This document shows positions 41,677-48,593 of a DNA stretch of 64,000 bases, piece after piece. Both the position numbers and the translations under genes were made by a program. Every line of letters begins with the position of its first letter. The first letter of the stretch is position 1. A model generated the notes under the pieces. That model was not told the DNA's origin, did not search any database, and worked only from the letters and a program-made list of their open reading frames with translations. The stretch is from positions 7,793 to 71,792 of the forward strand of contig DAOUDK010000049.1 in NCBI GenBank assembly GCA_034431315.1, in the 5' to 3' direction. This DNA comes from JAUWOY01 sp034431315 (GTDB taxonomy: Bacteria > Chloroflexota > Anaerolineae > VGOG01).

Positions 41677-41958
41677 ATGAAGATAAAGCCGATTCCTACA
41701 TTCACCTCTGAAGAAGAGGAGCGAGAATTCTGGGCTAACCACGACGCTACAGATTTCATTGACTTCTCTGAAGCCAGGCGGGCGCTTATGCCTAACCTCA
41801 GACCCACTCTGAAAACGGTCTCGATTCGACTCCCAGAGTCTCTCCTTGAGTCAATTAGAGTTCTAGCCCACAAGAGAGACGTACCATATCAATCTTTGAT
41901 GAAGATGCTTTTGGCGGAGGGGATTGAGCGGGAGCTATACGTACAGAGGGAACAGTGA
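41677..41958 (+). CDS. BrnA/CopG-type antitoxin without a toxin
   Basis: The 93-residue protein has the layout of BrnA-family antitoxins: IPTFTSEEEEREFWANHDAT, then a ribbon-helix-helix KTVSIRLPESLLESIRVLAH and a final helix (SLMKMLLAEGIEREL). The expected BrnT toxin gene upstream is absent; the preceding 80 bp hold no toxin. It starts the cassette array. Confidence 0.75.
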   Translation: MKIKPIPTFTSEEEEREFWANHDATDFIDFSEARRALMPNLRPTLKTVSIRLPESLLESIRVLAHKRDVPYQSLMKMLLAEGIERELYVQREQ

Positions 41959-42024
41959 GATAGGCATGGGGAATAACACCCCAAGTGGCGTCCTGTGGCC
42001 AGCAAATAGGAAGAGAAAAGTGAA

Positions 42025-42246
42025 ATGCAAACCTATCGGATAGAAACCATTATCTCGCAGAATCGCGTACTCACCATTCGCGGTGTGCCTTTCCGCGCTG
42101 GTGAAAAGGTAGAAGTTATCATTTTCAGCTATCCCCGTAAACGGGAAAGGGTAGAACGCTATCCTCTACGTGGCAAACCGATTCGCTACATTGCTCCGTT
42201 CGATAGCGTTGCTGAAAACGACTGGACCGTGTGGATTGGAAGTTGA
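42025..42246 (+). CDS. AF2212-like small antitoxin candidate
   Basis: The 73-residue protein (MQTYRIETIISQNRVLTIRG, VPFRAGEKVEVIIF) resembles the AbrB-like AF2212 antitoxins that normally precede PIN toxins. No PIN gene follows, only the repeat at 42303 and a brnT gene. It has a binding site (GAAGAGAAAAG). Confidence 0.65.
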   Translation: MQTYRIETIISQNRVLTIRGVPFRAGEKVEVIIFSYPRKRERVERYPLRGKPIRYIAPFDSVAENDWTVWIGS

Positions 42247-42302
42247 TTTCTCAAAGAGGCGTAACGATTCCGCCAACGGCGTGAGGCTAGAGCGCTCCCC
42301 AT

Positions 42303-42360
42303 CACTCGGAAGTCAAAGACAGCCTCTGCGAACCGATCCGAAAGCAGCTCGGACTCAATG
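42303..42360 (+). repeat. Cassette-boundary relic, copy 1
   Basis: This conserved segment of about 50 bp has the core CCTCTGCGAACTGATCCGAA. In one frame it reads HSEVKDSLCEPIRKQLGL. Related copies are at 43016, 44395, 45250 (partial), 45346 and 46148. The open, conserved frame suggests the 3' end of a duplicated gene (a HicA-like C-terminus is one possibility) that was left at each junction. Confidence 0.75.
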
Positions 42361-42642
42361 GAATTCTTGTTTGAATGGGACGAAGAAAAAGCCAAAAGCA
42401 ACCTGAAAAGGCATAAGGTCAGTTTTGAAGAAGGCGTGACCATTTTCCACGATCTGTTCGTAGCAACCATGCCTGACCCTGACCATTCAGAGGAGGAGCA
42501 ACGCTATACCAGCAGCGGCCTCTCTGTGAAAGGCCGCTTGCTTGTCGTCGTCCATACTGAGCGCGGGGATAAAACGCGCATCATTAGTTGCCGCAAGGCA
42601 ACTCCAACCGAACGGAGAATCTATGAAGAAGGCGACTACTGA
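42358..42642 (+). CDS. brnT: BrnT-family toxin
   Basis: The 94-residue protein has FEWDEEKAKSNLKRHKVSFEEG, VVHTERGDKTRIISCRKATPTERRIYEEGDY and the expected size of BrnT, a RelE-fold ribonuclease. ATG lies within the boundary repeat. Its 3' end overlaps the antitoxin by 20 bp. Confidence 0.9.
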   Translation: MEFLFEWDEEKAKSNLKRHKVSFEEGVTIFHDLFVATMPDPDHSEEEQRYTSSGLSVKGRLLVVVHTERGDKTRIISCRKATPTERRIYEEGDY

Positions 42643-42928
42643 GCTATTGAAAACCGCAGAGGACGAAATGCGTCCCGAATATGACTTTCGGGGAGCAGTG
42701 CGTGGGAAGTACTACAAACCCTTGCATGAAGGATATACCGTGCACGTCCACAGGGCGGATGGCACAACTATTGTACAGCACTTCAAACTGGAAGAAGGCA
42801 CGGTTATGCTTCAACCCGATGTGCGAGCGTATTTTCCCGACTCCGAAGCCGTCAACACCGCGTTGCGCTCTTTGATTACTTTGATGGCGCAAATGCCCAG
42901 TGAAAGCTCAAAAAGGCGCACGGCGTAA
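42623..42928 (+). CDS. Antitoxin of the BrnT module
   Basis: The 101-residue protein MKKATTELLKTAEDEMRPEY continues with DFRGAVRGKYYKPL, a beta segment (YTVHVHRADGTTIVQHFKLE) and a helix-rich end YFPDSEAVNTALRSLI. This EMRPEYDF...FPDSE family is a frequent BrnT partner in Chloroflexota and cyanobacteria. A paralogue is fused to a BrnT start at 46232. Confidence 0.82.
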   Translation: MKKATTELLKTAEDEMRPEYDFRGAVRGKYYKPLHEGYTVHVHRADGTTIVQHFKLEEGTVMLQPDVRAYFPDSEAVNTALRSLITLMAQMPSESSKRRTA

Positions 42929-43015
42929 GCAGCAGCGGTCGGTCGGCTAAAGGCAAAGAATCATCACATCGGGCGTGCCGTTGTGGGGGCCTGAGCCTTC
43001 CCCGCCATTCGGAAA

Positions 43016-43062
43016 TCAAAGACAGACTCTGCGAACTGATCCGAAAACAGCTTGGCCTCAAA
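43016..43062 (+). repeat. Cassette-boundary relic, copy 2
   Basis: Reads HSEIKDRLCELIRKQLGLK in one frame, and the frame stays open past it (KGAAQLGVALDVASGA) towards the next cassette. It is the longest readable version of the relic. Confidence 0.75.
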
Positions 43063-43129
43063 GGAGCGGCACAATTGGGAGTGGCTCTGGATGTGGCTAG
43101 TGGAGCATGTAGTTTAAGAGGTGAGATCT

Positions 43130-43354
43130 ATGCAAGCAGTAGCGATTCCTCAAATCACCGAACGTTTGCAAAAACTACCGGCCGACAAACTTAACGTCGT
43201 ATATGACTTCGTCTCCTACTTACTAGAGCGACAAACTGCGCGGACACCGCCCGAGAGATTTTCAGAGGCCTTTCAAACCATGTTGGCGTCCGAGGCCGTT
43301 CTCCGACGCGACTGGGATCGCCCGGAAGAGGATGAGGCATGGGCAAGTTTGTGA
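43130..43354 (+). CDS. DUF2281-like antitoxin
   Basis: The 74-residue protein (ITERLQKLPADKLNVVYDFV, SYLLERQTA) matches the small helical DUF2281 antitoxins. Start ATG 43130 has AGAGGTGAG upstream. It overlaps the MazF-like toxin by 16 bp. Confidence 0.8.
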   Translation: MQAVAIPQITERLQKLPADKLNVVYDFVSYLLERQTARTPPERFSEAFQTMLASEAVLRRDWDRPEEDEAWASL

Positions 43355-43671
43355 AAGGTGACGTTGTCGTCGCCCCGTTCCCTTTTTCGGACTCGAGTGC
43401 GGCTAAGAGACGGCCAGCATTAGTCATTGCCGCGCTTACCGGCGATGACGTGATCTTGTGCCAGATCACCAGCAAGTCTGTGGCGGATAGCTACGCTATC
43501 CCTATCACGAGTACCGACTTCGCGACCGGCAGCTTGTCCCAAGACAGCAATGTTCGCCCAAACCGTCTTTTTACGGCTGACGCGAACATAATCTTGTATC
43601 GTGCCGGTGTACTGACCTCCAAGAAAGTACAGGAAGTTGTGACGAAGATCATCCAGATCGTAAGCGCGTGA
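43339..43671 (+). CDS. MazF/PemK-type endoribonuclease toxin
   Basis: The 110-residue protein has FVKGDVVVAPFPFSDSSAAK, RRPALVIAAL, ILCQITSK and a C-terminal helix VVTKIIQIVSA, the standard MazF/PemK fold. It cleaves mRNA at short sequence motifs. It is paired with the overlapping DUF2281 protein. Confidence 0.9.
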   Translation: MGKFVKGDVVVAPFPFSDSSAAKRRPALVIAALTGDDVILCQITSKSVADSYAIPITSTDFATGSLSQDSNVRPNRLFTADANIILYRAGVLTSKKVQEVVTKIIQIVSA

Positions 43672-43726
43672 CAGTCAGAACGTTCGAACAAATGTAACGT
43701 TGCACTCAAGCCGAGGATGATTATCA

Positions 43727-43977
43727 GTGGTCAACTGGCATCGCTTCATACCCTCTGACTTTGAATATGACTTGAACGAGACAAACTCGCTGTACATCAT
43801 GTTACCTTTGACGAGGCAGTGGAATGTTTCTTCTCAGATTTTGAAGTGCGCCGTAACAAGTCCTACCGTGACCGCTACCAACTGATTGGTAGGACTTTCG
43901 GCGGGCGTAGACTCAAGATCATTTTCCAACTCAAGCCGGGAAATGTTGTTCGCATCATTACAGGGTGGCAGATATGA
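43727..43977 (+). pseudogene. Frameshifted BrnT-like toxin
   Basis: Two frames together give a BrnT-like protein. VNWHRFIPSDFEYDLNETN is read from 43727, then a frame change near 43785, then KLAVHHVTFDEAVECFFSDF through GGRRLKIIFQLKPGNVVRII to TGA at 43975-43977. No start codon serves the second frame. The stop overlaps the ATG of an intact antitoxin (ATGA), as in working modules. It is a broken toxin, or a single-base sequence error. Confidence 0.75.
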
Positions 43978-44270
43978 GAACAAGAGACAAGATGGAAGGA
44001 AAACTATCTCAGGAGGAAATTGACAAGAGCGTGGTGGCGCAAGCCGACGACGATTCGGCGTGGGAGAAGCCCATCCATGTACGTCGGGAGGAGTGGGCTT
44101 CATTGTCCATCCCAGCCGAACTTGCCGCACGTGCTGCTTTTCTGGCTCGATTGCATCGCCAACCGAGTATTAACGAATGGCTGATGCACATCATCCAAGA
44201 GCGAATCGAACTGGAAGAAGCTGCTTTTGTCGGAGCAAAACGCGCCTTTGCTACAAAGGACAGCGCATAA
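43974..44270 (+). CDS. Antitoxin of the broken BrnT module
   Basis: The 98-residue protein (EEIDKSVVAQADDDSAWEKP, VRREEWASLSIPAELAARAA) ends in a ribbon-helix-helix-like and helical tail (RQPSINEWLMHIIQERIELE). ATG 43974 overlaps the toxin stop. It resembles CopG/BrnA antitoxins and is the intact half of a module whose toxin is frameshifted. Confidence 0.7.
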   Translation: MRTRDKMEGKLSQEEIDKSVVAQADDDSAWEKPIHVRREEWASLSIPAELAARAAFLARLHRQPSINEWLMHIIQERIELEEAAFVGAKRAFATKDSA

Positions 44271-44394
44271 CACATGCCCGCCGACCGGGCCGTGCCCTCG
44301 TCGCGGGGTGTGGTCGTTGGCCCTGAGGGTGGTTGCTGTGCACAGGCATTGCGCAGCGCGGCGGTAGGCGTCGGCAGGCTACAGCATTCCCTGT

Positions 44395-44450
44395 CACTCG
44401 AAAATCAAAGCCAGCCTCTGCGAACTGATTCGAAAACGGCAGGCTTGACA
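44395..44450 (+). repeat. Cassette-boundary relic, copy 3
   Basis: Reads HSKIKASLCELIRKRQA and stops. It is followed by CATTACGTGAATCCCAA and GGACGGAAAGC, motifs that recur after copy 4. Confidence 0.75.
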
Positions 44451-44560
44451 TTCCTTAAGATCATTACGTGAATCCCAAGAATGGACGGAAAGCGCCGGCT
44501 TGCGGACACGCCGCTGCAATTTCAAACATCAGTCGAGTCAGGTGACGAAGGAGAGGTATT

Positions 44561-44815
44561 ATGGCTACACCTGTAAAGACAATGAGAGCATATGAAGAAG
44601 TGATCGAGTTTATCGCGACCGGTACAAGTCCAAGTAATGTCGTTGCCTTCCAGCCATCGGAGGCGGCGAAGCAGCGCGTAGCGGACTTGATCTACCGCGA
44701 GAAAACCACAGGGCTGACTCCTGACGAAAAATCCGAGTTAGACCACTACATGCAGTTGGAACATCTCGTGCGGCTTGTGAAAGCGCGAGCGCGCCTACAT
44801 CTCATCCATGCGTAG
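44561..44815 (+). CDS. Small protein paired with the HNH endonuclease
   Basis: The 84-residue, mostly helical protein (MRAYEEVIEFIATGTSPSNV, VVAFQPSEAAKQRVADLIYR, GLTPDEKSELDHYMQLEHLV) overlaps the HNH gene by 8 bp. This small-protein-HNH pairing is frequent in Chloroflexota and cyanobacteria and behaves like an antitoxin or partner by position, but no function is established here. Confidence 0.65.
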   Translation: MATPVKTMRAYEEVIEFIATGTSPSNVVAFQPSEAAKQRVADLIYREKTTGLTPDEKSELDHYMQLEHLVRLVKARARLHLIHA

Positions 44816-45248
44816 CTATATCAGCAACGACCTTAGGAAACTGGTTGCCGAGCGCGCTGAGTATCTGTGTGAGTATTGTCTCATTCACGAGGACGATACC
44901 CACTTCGGATGTCAAGTAGATCACATCATCAGTGTGAAGCACGGCGGTCCTACAACAGCAGGAAACCTAGCGTATGCCTGTGTTTTTTGTAATCGCCAGA
45001 AGGGCAGCGATGTCGGGTCTATCGTATGGGAGACAGACGAGTTTACTCGGTTCTTCAACCCACGTACTGATCGTTGGGCTGATCACTTTCAACTCGATGG
45101 AGTTATCATCAAACCGCTTACGAGAATGGGCGAGGTCACGGTCCGAATCCTGGGTTTCAATGATAGCAACCGACTTTTGGAACGGCAGGAATTGATAGAT
45201 TTGGGAAGGTATCCACCAGCACCCGCGCTGAAGTATATGGTGAAGTAA
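44808..45248 (+). CDS. HNH endonuclease
   Basis: The 146-residue protein has an HNH nuclease core with two zinc-binding CxxC pairs: CEYCLIHEDD, then CQVDHIISVKHGGPT, GNLAYACVFCNRQKGS. The remainder (FNPRTDRWADHF, VRILGFNDSNRLLERQELI) is typical of the short stand-alone HNH family next to a small partner. It probably cuts DNA; it may act as a toxin or defence nuclease. Confidence 0.85.
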   Translation: MRSYISNDLRKLVAERAEYLCEYCLIHEDDTHFGCQVDHIISVKHGGPTTAGNLAYACVFCNRQKGSDVGSIVWETDEFTRFFNPRTDRWADHFQLDGVIIKPLTRMGEVTVRILGFNDSNRLLERQELIDLGRYPPAPALKYMVK

Positions 45249-45496
45249 ACTTGCAAACTGATCCGAAAACAGCCTGAAACGGCATGACAAGAAACACGAC
45301 TTATGCATAAATCCCAAGAACGGACGGAAAGCCCCAGTGCCCCGCCATTCGGAAGTCAAAGATAGCCTCTGCGAACTGATTCGAAAACGGCAGGCTTGAC
45401 ATTACAGAAGAAGCGGCTATCATTACGTGAATCCCAACAACGGGCGGAAAGCACCAGTTAGTGGTCATGCGTCGCAACACCGAGAGGCATGAGTAC
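45249..45496 (+). repeat. Two cassette-boundary relics (copies 4a, partial, and 4b)
   Basis: A partial relic (45250-45288, CKLIRKQPETA) precedes a full one (45346-45399, HSEVKDSLCELIRKRQA). The latter is followed by CATTACGTGAATCCCAA (45421-45437) as after copy 3. ATCCCAAGAACGGACGGAAA (45311-45330) also recurs at 45431 and 44472. No gene is visible in this stretch. Confidence 0.7.
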
Positions 45497-45781
45497 ATGT
45501 ACATTGATGATTTCATCTGGTTGCCTGACATCATTGAAAAACTGGCCGTCAAGCACCAAGTCACAGAAGACGAGGCCGAGGAAGTATTCTTCAACAAGCC
45601 GAGGTATCGTTTTGTTGAGTCTGGGTACAGGCCAGGCGAAGACGTGTATTCAGCCAGCGGACAAACTGACGCAGGGCGATACCTGATTGTGTTCTTCATT
45701 TACAAGTCGCCTCACACCGCTTTGATCCTGAGTGCAAGAGACATGGATGGAAAGGAGCGGAGACGCTATGAGCAAAAGTGA
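45497..45781 (+). CDS. BrnT-like toxin
   Basis: The 94-residue protein (YIDDFIWLPDIIEKLAVKHQ, VTEDEAEEVFFNKPRYRFVE, GRYLIVFFIYKSPHTALILS, ARDMDGKERRRYEQK) has the BrnT pattern. ATG 45497 is chosen because GAGAGG lies upstream. Its end overlaps the antitoxin by 14 bp. Confidence 0.82.
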   Translation: MYIDDFIWLPDIIEKLAVKHQVTEDEAEEVFFNKPRYRFVESGYRPGEDVYSASGQTDAGRYLIVFFIYKSPHTALILSARDMDGKERRRYEQK

Positions 45782-46043
45782 CAATATGCAAACCACTAGC
45801 ATCTCAAAGGCACGCACATTAGAAGAGATTGCCGACTTTTGGGATACCCACAGTCTGGCCGACTACTGGGACCAGACCCGTGAAGTTGAGTTTGAGGTCA
45901 GGGCCAAGCGTAGACGACGTGTAACACTTGACCCGGCCATATACGCACGGGTTGAGACGTGGGCTCACACACGTGGCATTCTCCCGGAAACATTGGTCAA
46001 CTTATGGTTGGCCGAACGGTTGCAGTTGCAAGAGGCAAGCTAG
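45768..46043 (+). CDS. CopG/BrnA-like antitoxin
   Basis: The 91-residue protein has the BrnA-type sequence LEEIADFWDTHSLADYWDQT followed by a ribbon-helix-helix (RRRRVTLDPAIYARVETWAH) and an amphipathic end. It overlaps the BrnT-like gene. Confidence 0.82.
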   Translation: MSKSDNMQTTSISKARTLEEIADFWDTHSLADYWDQTREVEFEVRAKRRRRVTLDPAIYARVETWAHTRGILPETLVNLWLAERLQLQEAS

Positions 46044-46147
46044 ACGGAACGGACACGAACCGCTAACACCCGCCTGCCGGCCATGCCGCTTTTCGTCGCA
46101 GGGTGTGGCCGCTGGCCCTGAAGGTGGTGGGCGTCGGCGTTTCCCGT

Positions 46148-46206
46148 CATTCAGAAATCAAAGGCGGCCTCTGCGAACTGATTCGAAAACGGCTTGGGCT
46201 CAAATG
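46148..46206 (+). repeat. Cassette-boundary relic, copy 5
   Basis: Reads HSEIKGGLCELIRKRLGLK and stops, 25 bp before the chimeric toxin-antitoxin gene. The upstream GGGTGTGGCCGCTGGCCCTG (46102-46121) has a counterpart near 44318. Confidence 0.75.
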
Positions 46207-46231
46207 AGCGATACAATTGTGATGGTGCAAG

Positions 46232-46549
46232 ATGGAATTGACCTTTGAATGGGATGAAGAAAAGGCCAAGGAAATTACTAAACAAGCGAGTTCAGAGAAC
46301 GATGACGTGCGCCCTGAATATGATTTCAAAAGCATGAAGGGCGGCGTACGCGGCAAGTATTACAAAGCCTATCGTGCAGGTCACATGGTGAAGGTTCACA
46401 AAGCCGATGGTACAACGATCGTGCAACACTTCCAATTGGAAGATGACGCGGTGTTGTTAGCGCCAGATGTGCGGGAGTACTTCCCTGACTCGGAGGCGGT
46501 GAACAAAGCCCTGCGCTGTTTGATCCCGCTGCTGCCCCAAAAAGCATAG
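46232..46549 (+). CDS. Chimera of a BrnT N-terminus and its antitoxin
   Basis: The 105-residue protein begins MELTFEWDEEKAKE, the first 14 residues of a BrnT toxin (compare the 42358 gene), and then continues directly into the antitoxin ENDDVRPEYDFKSMKGGVRG to YFPDSEAVNKALRCLIPLL, the paralogue of the 42623 gene. An internal deletion of about 80 toxin codons and an in-frame join explain this. It may still act as an antitoxin; toxin activity must be lost. Confidence 0.8.
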   Translation: MELTFEWDEEKAKEITKQASSENDDVRPEYDFKSMKGGVRGKYYKAYRAGHMVKVHKADGTTIVQHFQLEDDAVLLAPDVREYFPDSEAVNKALRCLIPLLPQKA

Positions 46550-46649
46550 AGCAAATGGGAGTGGCTTGGGACAGGGCTAGTACTTGGTCGGGATGCTGCG
46601 GCATATCCGCTTATCCACTCAAATCAGTTGCCTGCTTTTCAACCAGTTT

Positions 46650-46692
46650 TTAACCTTGCTGTTACCTGATGTTAACCTGGGGATGGTATAAT
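46650..46692 (+). promoter_or_regulatory. PhoB-type 11-bp direct repeats and -10 box before the PqqD gene
   Basis: Three 7-mers TTAACCT (46650), GTTACCT (46661) and TTAACCT (46672) are spaced exactly 11 bp, so ACCT falls at 46653, 46664 and 46675. The last ends 8 bp before TATAAT (46687-46692). There is no -35 consensus. Direct repeats of one-turn period overlapping the -35 region are the usual operator of OmpR/PhoB-family activators. The same arrangement precedes the response regulator gene at 61334. Confidence 0.8.
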
Positions 46693-46705
46693 GGGAGGAC
46701 GATCT

Positions 46706-47008
46706 ATGGATTATCTGGAAAGGTGCTACGAGAAAGACCCTTCGATTGTTCATCGGAACATTGCGGGCGAAGCGATTCTGGTGCCGATTCGCCGAAACGT
46801 GGCGGATATGGAAAGCATTTACACGCTGGATGAGGTAGGAGCTTTCATTTGGGAGTTGATTGATGGCCAACGGAAGGTTGGTGACATCAAAGTAGCCATG
46901 CTGAACGAGTACGACGTAGCGCCTGAGGTAGCGGAGGCGGATCTGATGGAGTTTTTGCAGCACCTTGAGGCCATTGGTGCAATAAAGGTTGCAATAAAGG
47001 TGATGTAG
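46706..47008 (+). CDS. PqqD-like peptide-recognition (RRE) protein
   Basis: The 100-residue protein is a stand-alone PqqD domain: VPIRRNVADMESIYTLDEVG, AFIWELIDGQRKVGDIKVAM and EADLMEFLQHLEAIGAI. PqqD-fold proteins bind the leader of a ribosomal peptide and deliver it to a radical SAM enzyme. ATG 46706 is used because a longer frame starts inside the -10 box. The predicted leader is only about 6-8 nt, so the transcript may be nearly leaderless. It is 2 bp from the radical SAM gene. Confidence 0.88.
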   Translation: MDYLERCYEKDPSIVHRNIAGEAILVPIRRNVADMESIYTLDEVGAFIWELIDGQRKVGDIKVAMLNEYDVAPEVAEADLMEFLQHLEAIGAIKVAIKVM

Positions 47009-47010
47009 GG

Positions 47011-48105
47011 ATGGAGTGCTTTCATTTCCCAGTAATTGACCTCCCTGAGTTTAACACTAGACTTCGGCGGCAACGAAATCCTCTTCAGGGTACAATGGAG
47101 ATCACACACCGCTGCAACCTGCGTTGTGTACATTGTTATTGCCGAAGGGATGCCGATGATCGAGAGGCTCGAGAAGCCGAGTTGAGCTACGAAGAAATCT
47201 GCGGGATCATAGATCAGATAGCTCAGGAGAGTTGCCTCTATTTGCAGCTCACGGGCGGGGAACTGCTACTACGTAGGGATTTTGTAGACATTTACGACTA
47301 CTGCCGGGATAAGGGATTGTTGGTCATACTCTTTACCAACGGGACACTGATTACCAGGCGTGTAGCAGATCATCTGGCAAAGAAACCTCCTCTCTCTGTC
47401 GAGATTAGTCTCTATGGAGCGACCAAGGAAGTCTATGAGAGCGTCACGGGGATACCAGGTTCATATGAAAAATGCCTCAGTGGTATTAGGCTTTTGGTGG
47501 ATCGCGGTATCAGGTTGATATTGAAGACTCCTATCATGACCTTGAACATGACTGAGTTGGATGCTCTCAAGCAGTTTGCTGCTGGCCTGGGTGTAGATTT
47601 CTACTTCGATTTCATGCTCCATCCCCGGTTGAGCGGGATGAGTGATCCGTATGGCCCTTATCAATACAACCTGTCCCTCGAGGAGATGGTGCGGTTGGAG
47701 GTAAACAGCGACGAGGAGTATTTTGTACGCTTGAAGGCATACCTGGATCGCCAAGAAGGGCTGCCTCGCCCGAAGACTTTGTACAAATGCGGCGCCGGAT
47801 CGCGTTCGTTCTTCATAGATGTGGCTGGCAATCTGATGATGTGTGTTGAGGCTCGCTGGCCTAGCTACGACCTGCGCCAGGGAAGCTTCGGGGAGGGATG
47901 GCACGGTTTTCTGGCCGATGTTCGAAGCGGGCCGGCACCAGCGGATAGCGAGTGCGCTCACTGCGACATCTACCTTCTCTGCAAGCAGTGTCCCGGGCGT
48001 TCCCAGTTGGAGTATGGGCCCGATGTTCAGAACAGGCCGGTCGCGTGGATTTGTCGTTTGGCACATATGCGGAAAGAAGCGTTCAGAAAGAAGGGAATTA
48101 TCTAA
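47011..48105 (+). CDS. Radical SAM/SPASM peptide-maturase
   Basis: The 364-residue enzyme has the radical SAM cluster motif CxxxCxxC as CNLRCVHC (C35, C39, C42), LTGGELLLRRDF for SAM binding, and FTNGTLI. The C-terminal extension has seven Cys in SPASM/twitch spacing (YKCGAG, LMMCVEA, SECAHCDIYLLCKQCPG, WICRLAH), suggesting one or two auxiliary Fe-S clusters. Such enzymes make C-S, C-C or C-O crosslinks in ribosomal peptides. With the PqqD protein before it and the small Cys peptide after it, it most probably modifies that peptide. Confidence 0.9.
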   Translation: MECFHFPVIDLPEFNTRLRRQRNPLQGTMEITHRCNLRCVHCYCRRDADDREAREAELSYEEICGIIDQIAQESCLYLQLTGGELLLRRDFVDIYDYCRDKGLLVILFTNGTLITRRVADHLAKKPPLSVEISLYGATKEVYESVTGIPGSYEKCLSGIRLLVDRGIRLILKTPIMTLNMTELDALKQFAAGLGVDFYFDFMLHPRLSGMSDPYGPYQYNLSLEEMVRLEVNSDEEYFVRLKAYLDRQEGLPRPKTLYKCGAGSRSFFIDVAGNLMMCVEARWPSYDLRQGSFGEGWHGFLADVRSGPAPADSECAHCDIYLLCKQCPGRSQLEYGPDVQNRPVAWICRLAHMRKEAFRKKGII

Positions 48106-48201
48106 ACGCGCCATGGTTCAGGGCGTATTGGATATCTAGCGCTAGTGGTTCATTGCTCACATGTCTGGCAAAATCAAGATTCTCACAAAGGAGAGAGTCC
48201 A

Positions 48202-48342
48202 ATGAAGAAAAAGGAATACAAGAAGCCACAGGTTGTCGAGGTCAAGCTAACCCTGCAGAATCCAATTCTGGGAGTATGCGACGGTACCGGCGGCTCCACT
48301 CTTGAGGACGGTCAGTGTCAGTCCTCGGCCTGTGCGCCGTGA
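48202..48342 (+). CDS. Candidate RiPP precursor peptide
   Basis: ATG 48202, 4-5 nt after AAAGGAGAGAG, opens a 46-residue peptide. It has a charged leader (MKKKEYKKPQVVEVKLTL), then QNPILG, then a small Cys/Gly/Ser core GVCDGTGGSTLEDGQCQSSA ending CAP. The KKPxVxxVxLxxxNPIL pattern with a Cys just after it is like leaders recognised by PqqD-type proteins. The core has three Cys (26, 39, 44) plus Thr, Ser and Asp that could be crosslinked or phosphorylated. It lies 96 bp after the radical SAM gene on the same strand. It is the natural substrate candidate, although no family could be searched. Confidence 0.8.
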   Translation: MKKKEYKKPQVVEVKLTLQNPILGVCDGTGGSTLEDGQCQSSACAP

Positions 48343-48593
48343 CATAAGGCCTGAACTCTGAACATCAGGACAGTCCCAGTCGAACAAGAAAGCGCGAAGG
48401 CTGCCCATCGCTCAAGCTGAACAGATCGTGTTCAATCTGACTGATGGTCGGGCGAGTAGTCAATATTGCCCTGCCTATGGCACAAGGTGTTGTGTCGGTG
48501 TGCTCGGTGTATCGGCGCACGTGTAGTGCGTCTGGGGACAAAGTAGCTAGGTGCGTGGCTAGGCCGCGGTGTTTCTCGTTCGATTTTGGCTAG
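48343..48593 (+). other. Gap of 251 bp without a recognised gene
   Basis: No start codon with a binding site and no recognisable protein are found between the precursor and the kinase. One frame (about 48370-48526) is open and reads QYCPAYGTRCCVGVLG but has no usable start. A remnant of a second precursor or of a lost gene cannot be excluded. Confidence 0.4.

Noticed and set aside
41600..46620. True integron with attC sites
   Set aside because: The layout is similar and some junctions form imperfect hairpins (e.g. 46075-46116), but I could not find matching core sites at both ends of each element. No integron integrase is present, and the conserved part reads like a protein end.
48370..48526. 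Possible second Cys-rich precursor peptide
   Set aside because: The frame reads QYCPAYGTRCC but has no ATG or binding site, and its sequence does not resemble the first precursor's leader; kept only as a possibility.
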